DNA of 10,477 nucleotides from Candidatus Heimdallarchaeota archaeon (GTDB lineage Archaea > Asgardarchaeota > Heimdallarchaeia > Heimdallarchaeales > Kariarchaeaceae). This document shows, piece by piece, positions 5,864-10,477 of the stretch. A program made the translations under genes and the position numbers. A model generated the notes under the pieces. It was given only the letters and a program-made list of their open reading frames with translations, had not been told where the DNA came from and ran no database searches. Positions within the stretch are counted from its first letter, which is position 1. Each line of letters begins with the position of its first letter. Location of the stretch: positions 1-10,477 of the forward strand of contig DAOUUM010000063.1 of the NCBI GenBank assembly GCA_030668165.1, read 5' to 3'.

Positions 5864-7763
5864 GATCAAAAAACTGCTTGAGAAGCTGGGTATTAATCAG
5901 CTGAACGAGTACCAGAAACAGGTGATTGCAATGAGTTACTATGAGAAGACAAATCATGTGATTTCACTTCCAATGGGTAGTGGCAAATCACTACTTGCCT
6001 ATATCAAATTCATGGATAATTCGGGAGTACACCAGTATATTGCACCCACAAGAGCTGTTGCCAACCAAAAATACAATGAGCTGAGTGAAATATTTGATAA
6101 TGTAATACTGATGGTAGGTAGATCCCACAGAAGGGAGGATGTCAATTCCAGTATCTCAGTGATCACACCAGAGAAATTGATGTTTGAGATGATCGAGAAA
6201 AGAATATTGATTGATGATATAGGTACAGTGATTGTAGATGAGGCACATATCATCACAGATAGAAGCAGGGGACAGGGAATTGAGTTACTCATTACCACAC
6301 TGAACAAATACACAAACAAAACCCAGCTGGCTGGTACAGAGATAGTACTGATGAGTGGAACCATGTACAATCACAAGGAACTGGGTAAGTGGATAGGTGG
6401 CCGGGTATACCACATTCCTGAAGAAGAGGAACAAAAGAAACATTATATTGCAGATGTACGACCACGAGGAATAATACTGGAGGACCCAGAATCTGATGAA
6501 GAGATATACATGCTCAACGATACAAGTTATGCAGTAACCAGTGTGGTGAAGCATTATTATTATGAGAAAAAAGATAAGCGACTACTTGTGGCATGTGAGA
6601 CCAAAAAGCTCGCTAACAAATATTATGAGGAAATTGTAAAAATTACCGGTGACGAATGGATATTTATGCATCACCGTGATCTTGATGAAAATTACTTGAA
6701 AATGGTGGAGAAGAAAATCTCAGGTTATGATTATAGAGTGGTATTCAGCACAACCACACTGGCAATGGGTGTTGATTTCACCTTCGATACAGTGATACTC
6801 ACCTTTGACAGATTACATGATGATATATATGATTGGGAGGAGGATTGGAAGGAACAGGAGATTGATAATTATATGATACTCACCCTGCAGCAGATAAGTA
6901 GAAGATCTGGTCACAAACTGGGGATGATATCAGAAGCAGTCACAGTTGGTAAAACAACCGAGGATAGTATCAGAATTCATGAGAATGCATATGGGAAAAA
7001 TCCTCCTGTGACCAGCAAACTGTATCTTGTGAAGGGCCTGATGATGCTGCAGAAGTGGTTTGTCTATCTCATCGCGCTGGGACTGGTCAAGACAGTTGCT
7101 GATTTACTTGATTTTGTGAATGATACGTTTTTTATCAGTAGTGGAGGTGATATAAAAGTACTAAATCCAGTCATTCGAGAATTTCTGCTCAATCCTTGGG
7201 TGGGACTGAGTAGTGATGAATTCGATATAAGCGGGTTCAGTATTGATGAGATACTGGGGAATGGGTTGATGCATGTGCATGTTGAAATCAAGGTGGGAGA
7301 ATGCCTGGTCAACCTGGCAAAGAAGGGATGGAGCCCTGGATTGATTATCAACTTCATCTGGTACACATTTGATAATTTCAGATCATTCACCATAGAGGAT
7401 GAGGAGATACTGAAATATCTGATCAAACCGGATCTTGAACTGGTACTTGAGATGAGACAGTTGAGTGGATACAAGAAAAGGAAATACGGGGATAAATACC
7501 AGGAATTCTTTGATAGTCTGAAGATGGTTGATTATCTATTAGATGATAACCAGTTTGGTTATTTAAGAGGAACTTACAAAAGAATTGTGGATCTGACAGA
7601 ACTTGCTAATAGTTGCATTCAGAGCAAAATAATCAATACATTTACTGATGAGGGAACTAGTGATAAAAACAGGATAATCAACGAGTTCAAATCAGACAAT
7701 CGTACCAAGTTAATCATGCGGGTTAAGCTAGATAATTTATACCAGAGGATCAGACGTGACTAG
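5856..7763 (+). CDS. Ski2/Hel308-like SF2 helicase (cassette gene D)
   Basis: 635 aa from GTG. SF2 motifs run in order: Q motif LNEYQKQVI (16-24), Walker A SLPMGSGKS (37-45, K44), Ia APTRA (63-67), Ib TPEKL (104-108), II DEAH (128-131), III SGT (167-169), IV LLVACETK (243-250), V STTTLAMGVD (298-307), VI QISRRSGH (346-353). The DEAH box, TPEKL, motif V and the long post-helicase helical region suit the Ski2-like/Hel308 branch that unwinds DNA or RNA 3' to 5'. No HD nuclease domain is present, so it is not a Cas3. Motif VI departs from QxxGRxGR: Arg349 replaces Gly and His353 the last Arg, usually the arginine finger. Residues 380-635 form a helical extension without a recognised domain. It is the probable motor of the cassette; the substrate is unknown. 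Confidence 0.85.
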   Translation: MYKIKKLLEKLGINQLNEYQKQVIAMSYYEKTNHVISLPMGSGKSLLAYIKFMDNSGVHQYIAPTRAVANQKYNELSEIFDNVILMVGRSHRREDVNSSISVITPEKLMFEMIEKRILIDDIGTVIVDEAHIITDRSRGQGIELLITTLNKYTNKTQLAGTEIVLMSGTMYNHKELGKWIGGRVYHIPEEEEQKKHYIADVRPRGIILEDPESDEEIYMLNDTSYAVTSVVKHYYYEKKDKRLLVACETKKLANKYYEEIVKITGDEWIFMHHRDLDENYLKMVEKKISGYDYRVVFSTTTLAMGVDFTFDTVILTFDRLHDDIYDWEEDWKEQEIDNYMILTLQQISRRSGHKLGMISEAVTVGKTTEDSIRIHENAYGKNPPVTSKLYLVKGLMMLQKWFVYLIALGLVKTVADLLDFVNDTFFISSGGDIKVLNPVIREFLLNPWVGLSSDEFDISGFSIDEILGNGLMHVHVEIKVGECLVNLAKKGWSPGLIINFIWYTFDNFRSFTIEDEEILKYLIKPDLELVLEMRQLSGYKKRKYGDKYQEFFDSLKMVDYLLDDNQFGYLRGTYKRIVDLTELANSCIQSKIINTFTDEGTSDKNRIINEFKSDNRTKLIMRVKLDNLYQRIRRD

Positions 7764-7779
7764 AATGATATAGAGAGAC

Positions 7780-7803
7780 AATTCAGTCAAATTTTGCTGA
7801 ATT
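7780..7803. terminator. Hairpin after the cassette, possible terminator
   Basis: AATTCAG (7780-7786) and CTGAATT (7797-7803) form a 7-bp stem around a 10-nt T-rich loop, 17 bp after the helicase stop. No clear U-tract follows on the plus strand. It may also be an operator half. Confidence 0.25.
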
Positions 7804-7885
7804 CAAAATAAATTTGAGCACATAGTGACCAATAGCTAAATTAGAAATACTATTAAGAAATTATGATTGATAGATTGAACAATCT

Positions 7886-7895
7886 CATATAAAAA
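7886..7895 (+). promoter_or_regulatory. Probable TATA box of the RAM-domain gene
   Basis: CATATAAAAA centred near 7891 would give initiation near 7917 and a leader of about 50 nt containing the AGGAGAG site. Along with the 200-bp gap this separates the gene from the cassette. Confidence 0.4.
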
Positions 7896-7950
7896 ACTAA
7901 TTAAATCTATAAACTACTTGATCTTAGGTAAATTATAGAACCCAACATAT

Positions 7951-7957
7951 AGGAGAG
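7951..7957 (+). promoter_or_regulatory. Shine-Dalgarno site of the RAM-domain gene
   Basis: AGGAGAG is followed by 8 nt and ATG at 7966, a strong site that fixes the start. Confidence 0.65.
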
Positions 7958-7965
7958 ATAATAAT

Positions 7966-8217
7966 ATGACAATACAAGCATATGTACTTATTAATTTATC
8001 AACTCAGGCAAATAAAGACGAGGTCATATCAATCCTGATGGGAGTTGACTGTGTACTAGAGGCCCATCGTGTTTACGGGACTCATGACTTGGTAGTATTA
8101 TTAGAAGCTGAGAGTATCAAGCAGGTAAAGGAGATCACTCTTGAAAGTATCAGAGTACTTGGTGAGGTTCTTGGTACAATAACTCTGATCAGTCTGGACA
8201 GTTATATAAGGGATTAA
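7966..8217 (+). CDS. Stand-alone Lrp/AsnC RAM-domain protein
   Basis: 83 aa with the full RAM (regulation of amino-acid metabolism) fold and no DNA-binding domain: AYVLINL (first strand), a helix over NKDEVISILM, VLEAHRVYGTHDLVVLLEAE with the conserved VYG.hDLvv strand-turn, the helix IKQVKEITLESI, and a final strand GTITLISLD. Archaea carry many such single-domain proteins; they bind small effectors such as amino acids and oligomerise, alone or with full Lrp regulators. The ligand cannot be read here. It has its own TATA-like box and ribosome binding site and runs towards the phosphatase gene, its TAA overlapping that gene's stop within ATTAAT. It looks like chromosomal housekeeping. Confidence 0.88.
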   Translation: MTIQAYVLINLSTQANKDEVISILMGVDCVLEAHRVYGTHDLVVLLEAESIKQVKEITLESIRVLGEVLGTITLISLDSYIRD

Positions 8218-9077
8218 TCAGTAACTAAATGATGTTTGATAAATTCACTATGTAAATTTTCCATAAATTTGGGATATATAGATGCCAACACAGAATAACC
8301 CTGTTTGAAATCGTCCAGTTTTACCTCAGTCTTTCCATTTACTGTGAGGAAGGAAAATTGACCACCCACACTCTCAATAATTATCTTGGCTGCTGCAAAA
8401 TCATGGGCCTTGAGTACTCCACGAATATCTGCAAAAGCATCATTGGTTCCTGTGGCAACCAGAGCTAGCTCCCATGCTGCAGAACCCAGTGATCGCAGTG
8501 CATATTTTTCCTGAAAATCAAAAAAGTATTGTTTTGCGACTTTACCATATCCGTAATAGCTCATATGAATATTGTCAGGATCAAATTTTGATTGTATTTC
8601 ATTGATTGGATCTCCATTGAACCATGCACCAATATCTTTCACAGCAAAAAATAGATCCTCAGCATATAGATTAAGAATCATGGCACGTGTTAAATCATCA
8701 AAATTTGGATTCTCACCATAATGACCATAGGCCATTGAGATACAACCAAATGGTATACCTCTCGAGTAGTTCTGACTCCCATCCAGGGGGTCTAGTAGAA
8801 TAATTAATGAATTATCATCATTAAGTTTAGGTTCGCCAAAAATTGTCTCCCCACTTTCTTCCGAGTATAATATCCCAGATAAGCCCTCAGAGATGAGTGA
8901 ATTGCAAATTATCTGTTCTGACAATGTATCGGCTGCAATTGCCATCTGTCCAGAAGCATTGATCTCGGTGGTTTTGATCAGTTCCCTACCCTTACTGTCT
9001 ATAATTCTCCTCTTTGCCCTGTTCAGTGTGGTTATAACCTTAAGGTCTAACAATGAAATTTCGGAATGAAGCCACAT
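8214..9077 (-). CDS. Inositol monophosphatase / fructose-1,6-bisphosphatase family enzyme
   Basis: 287 aa from ATG 9077. It is a Mg2+-dependent sugar phosphatase. Metal ligands are visible in order: E73-E74 (YSEESGE), the signature DPLDGS (D96, D99), and D226 in AHDFAAAKII, followed by SVGG; RSLGSAAWELALVATG (195-210) is the usual substrate-side segment. The length suits the family (about 250-290). Archaeal members may hydrolyse inositol-1-phosphate (for inositol phospholipid or solute synthesis), fructose-1,6-bisphosphate or PAP; the sequence does not separate these. An in-frame TTG at 9128 would add 17 residues, but a TATA-like box at 9134-9142 predicts initiation near 9110, downstream of it, and AGG lies 8 nt before the ATG, so I prefer 9077. 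It converges on the RAM gene with overlapping stops. Confidence 0.9.
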   Translation of the reverse strand: MWLHSEISLLDLKVITTLNRAKRRIIDSKGRELIKTTEINASGQMAIAADTLSEQIICNSLISEGLSGILYSEESGETIFGEPKLNDDNSLIILLDPLDGSQNYSRGIPFGCISMAYGHYGENPNFDDLTRAMILNLYAEDLFFAVKDIGAWFNGDPINEIQSKFDPDNIHMSYYGYGKVAKQYFFDFQEKYALRSLGSAAWELALVATGTNDAFADIRGVLKAHDFAAAKIIIESVGGQFSFLTVNGKTEVKLDDFKQGYSVLASIYPKFMENLHSEFIKHHLVTD

Positions 9078-9133
9078 TTTTTCATACCTAAGTAGCAAGC
9101 TAACACCGCCTACATTTACAGAAATCAATCAAT

Positions 9134-9142
9134 CTATAAAAA
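9134..9142 (-). promoter_or_regulatory. Probable TATA box of the phosphatase gene
   Basis: The minus strand reads TTTTTATAG. Initiation about 26 bp downstream would fall near 9112, between the possible TTG (9128) and ATG (9077) starts, favouring the ATG with a leader of about 35 nt. Confidence 0.45.
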
Positions 9143-9155
9143 TAACGCCATTCAG

Positions 9156-9175
9156 AGGTAATAAAAGGTAATAAA
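9156..9175. repeat. Tandem 10-bp duplication
   Basis: AGGTAATAAA occurs twice back to back (9156-9165, 9166-9175), between the end of the pilin gene and the phosphatase promoter. It is short; it may be an upstream activator site or simple slippage. Confidence 0.5.
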
Positions 9176-9183
9176 TCAATGTA

Positions 9184-10032
9184 CTAAATCGAGAACAGTA
9201 TGGGTATAACGACGATACGAATGGTCACATCATAGTTTGCTGCAGTTCCGAATGTATACTGCGGGGTGATGCTCGAATTACCATTGATTGAATGTGAAAT
9301 TGTGTAGGGACCCGGCACATTCGAAGTAGATTCTGTGATTGTTGGAGATAATTTTCTCAACCTCAGTGTCCATTCATCCTTCTGGACTGGAAAATCAACC
9401 GTACCTTCATGAAATAATGTGTAATCCAATTTTACAATGCTAACTGTGACTGTATAACCAGCACTAGTTGAGACGATATCTACCCAGGACATGGGATAAA
9501 GGGAAAATAATGCACTACCATATCTGTACTCGGCCTTTGCAACATAATTAGTATTCAGCTCTCTGTTGTCATCTAGGAGCAATACATTCTCTGAATTAAG
9601 TCTTGAGAGATAATTTGTTCCCCCCGAATACTGGAAAGAACCATTAACCTGTGCGGTGAATTCCCCAATTGACTGGGTTGTTTCCGCTAGTGGATCAATT
9701 AATGCACCGGCTGCATCTGTAATATTTAGATAGAGACTTGGTCCCGGACCAATATCATAGAAACCATCTGAAGAAACTATGGACACCCTGCCCTGAGAAC
9801 CAACCGGGGCTGTTGCCAGGGAATTAATCTCATCACCAATAGTGAGGAAGATGAATTCCTGATTTGCACTTCTTGCCTTTGCATCAAATCCAAGTATGGT
9901 GGGAGATATGGTTGAGTACAAGATACCCATGGCTACTACCATCAGACCAAAGATAAGCATGGTGGCAACAATATTAGTTACTGCCCTTCTTGATTTTCTG
10001 ATCTTTTTTACGGATTTGTTAAATCTCCTCAC
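9184..10032 (-). CDS. Archaeal type IV pilin-like protein with class III signal peptide
   Basis: 282 aa from GTG. The basic n-region (residues 1-16, ending KIRKSRR) is followed at A17 by a hydrophobic segment NIVATMLIFGLMVVAMGILY (20-39), the typical class III signal peptide and assembly helix cleaved by the prepilin peptidase near R16/A17. The rest (about 240 residues) is extracellular: Ser/Thr/Asn-rich, beta-stranded, only one hydrophobic helix and no cysteines. The LTIGDEINSL...GSQGRVSI segment resembles other archaeal pilin-like proteins of the DUF-type group. Likely role: subunit of an adhesive or sensory pilus, or a single-helix anchored surface protein. No assembly ATPase or platform gene is in the window. 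There is no ATG nearby; upstream the frame closes with TAA, and the start lies in a perfect inverted repeat. Confidence 0.85.
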   Translation of the reverse strand: MRRFNKSVKKIRKSRRAVTNIVATMLIFGLMVVAMGILYSTISPTILGFDAKARSANQEFIFLTIGDEINSLATAPVGSQGRVSIVSSDGFYDIGPGPSLYLNITDAAGALIDPLAETTQSIGEFTAQVNGSFQYSGGTNYLSRLNSENVLLLDDNRELNTNYVAKAEYRYGSALFSLYPMSWVDIVSTSAGYTVTVSIVKLDYTLFHEGTVDFPVQKDEWTLRLRKLSPTITESTSNVPGPYTISHSINGNSSITPQYTFGTAANYDVTIRIVVIPILFSI

Positions 10033-10069
10033 AATCTTAATTCTGTGATTATTTTAAATTAAGATTGTG
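10030..10069. promoter_or_regulatory. 13-bp perfect inverted repeat spanning promoter and start codon of the pilin gene
   Basis: Arms 10030-10042 and 10057-10069 (CACAATCTTAATT and its exact complement) are separated by 14 bp. The inner arm ends on the GTG start codon (10032-10030). A TATA-like TTTAAAATA (minus strand, 10058-10050) lies between and partly within the arms, about 22-26 bp before the GTG, implying a nearly leaderless transcript. Arm centres are 27 bp apart. This suits a repressor palindrome; if transcription begins further upstream it would be an RNA hairpin hiding the start codon. Confidence 0.65.
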
Positions 10070-10153
10070 TAAAATTAATGGAATTGTTGCAGTTTAGTCA
10101 GTTTATTTTGTTTAATAATTTGATTTTTCTTATTTTTATCTTTGAAAATATAA

Positions 10154-10477
10154 TCAGATCAATTCTGCATTTAGTATCATTTCATCAACTGCGGCAAGAG
10201 CCTGACTTACAGGACATTTTGCCTTTGCATCTAATGCAATTTCCTGAAATTTATCATTGTCAATTCCAGAAACCTGACCCTTGAGGGTTAATGTGATGGA
10301 AGTTATTTTTGGTCCACCGTCACCACCAAAATCTAGCTTTACTGAAGCCTTGGTATCCAATTTAGTTGCTATTGTTCCATTTTTTTCCAGTAGGGAGGCA
10401 AGAAACATGGTAAAGCAGCCTGCATGGGCGGCTCCAATCAGTTCTTCAGGATTTGTGGCATTGCTGTCATCACCAAA
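10154..10477 (-). CDS. OsmC/Ohr-family peroxiredoxin, partial (5' end beyond window)
   Basis: The reading frame is open from the right edge (108 codons visible) to the stop at 10154-10156. The two family cysteines are present: one in AHAGCFTMFLASLL (codon 10415-10417) and one in AKAKCPVSQAL (codon 10214-10216), 67 residues apart. TNPEELIGAAHAGCF is the characteristic motif around the peroxidatic cysteine; the second lies in the KCPVS motif. These cytosolic enzymes reduce organic or lipid hydroperoxides with a Cys-Cys disulfide cycle. The visible part matches the C-terminal three quarters of the usual 140 residues. The gene runs the same way as the pilin gene, 121 bp apart, but the pilin has its own promoter candidate. 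Confidence 0.9.
   Translation of the reverse strand, partial: FGDDSNATNPEELIGAAHAGCFTMFLASLLEKNGTIATKLDTKASVKLDFGGDGGPKITSITLTLKGQVSGIDNDKFQEIALDAKAKCPVSQALAAVDEMILNAELI

Noticed and set aside
3320..6973. The same heptapeptide EDSIRIH and 14 identical bases in gene A (3320-3333) and gene D (6960-6973)
   Set aside because: It is too short, in unrelated parts of the two proteins, with no similarity around it. Probably coincidence or shared codon bias.
7966..8217. An 83-aa ferredoxin-like protein next to the cassette as a Cas2
   Set aside because: It carries the Lrp RAM pattern (VYGTHDLVVLLEA), has its own promoter and ribosome binding site, and ordinary archaeal chromosomal genes follow.
10030..10069. 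The palindrome as a terminator for the OsmC gene
   Set aside because: No T-run follows on the minus strand; the sequence runs straight into the pilin start, so an operator or leader hairpin is more likely.

Overview
This is an AT-rich archaeal segment. Archaeal traits are a class III signal peptide pilin, a stand-alone Lrp-type RAM-domain protein, a Ski2/Hel308-like helicase, TATA-like boxes just ahead of start codons, and GGAG/AGGTGA Shine-Dalgarno sites. I cannot fix the phylum; an uncultivated mesophilic lineage, possibly Asgard, would fit but is a guess.

Layout. Positions 1-1688 (minus) hold nearly all of an unusually long TnpB whose 3' end runs off the left edge. It has a Fanzor-like rearranged RuvC active site, a large insertion between RuvC-I and RuvC-II, and a hairpin over its 3' end that may belong to the guide RNA. 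Two exact 23-bp direct repeats precede it. Positions 1928-7763 (plus) hold a four-gene cassette: (A) a protein with a Cas1-like N-terminal half fused to a Cas4/RecB-like PD-(D/E)XK nuclease; (B) a RadA/Rad51-like protein with no Walker A; (C) a small zinc-ribbon protein; (D) a Ski2-like SF2 helicase. A-B abut and C-D overlap by 8 bp. The 180-bp gap between B and C carries five degenerate 30-bp units, each with a near-palindromic core, just upstream of a probable promoter for C-D.

Positions 7966-10477 look like ordinary chromosome: a RAM-domain protein (plus) whose stop overlaps that of a convergent inositol-monophosphatase-family enzyme (minus), a type IV pilin-like protein (minus) whose promoter and start are bracketed by a perfect 13-bp inverted repeat, and a partial OsmC-family peroxiredoxin (minus).

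How it may work together. The A-D cassette is the candidate undescribed system. It combines an integrase-like Cas1 fold, a RecB-family nuclease, a RecA-fold partner and a helicase, with no visible cas2, effector genes or true CRISPR array. I infer DNA processing: defence, a casposon-like mobile element, or a repair/recombination module. The sequence does not decide between these. The neighbouring TnpB marks the locus as accessory, but nothing shows the two are functionally linked.
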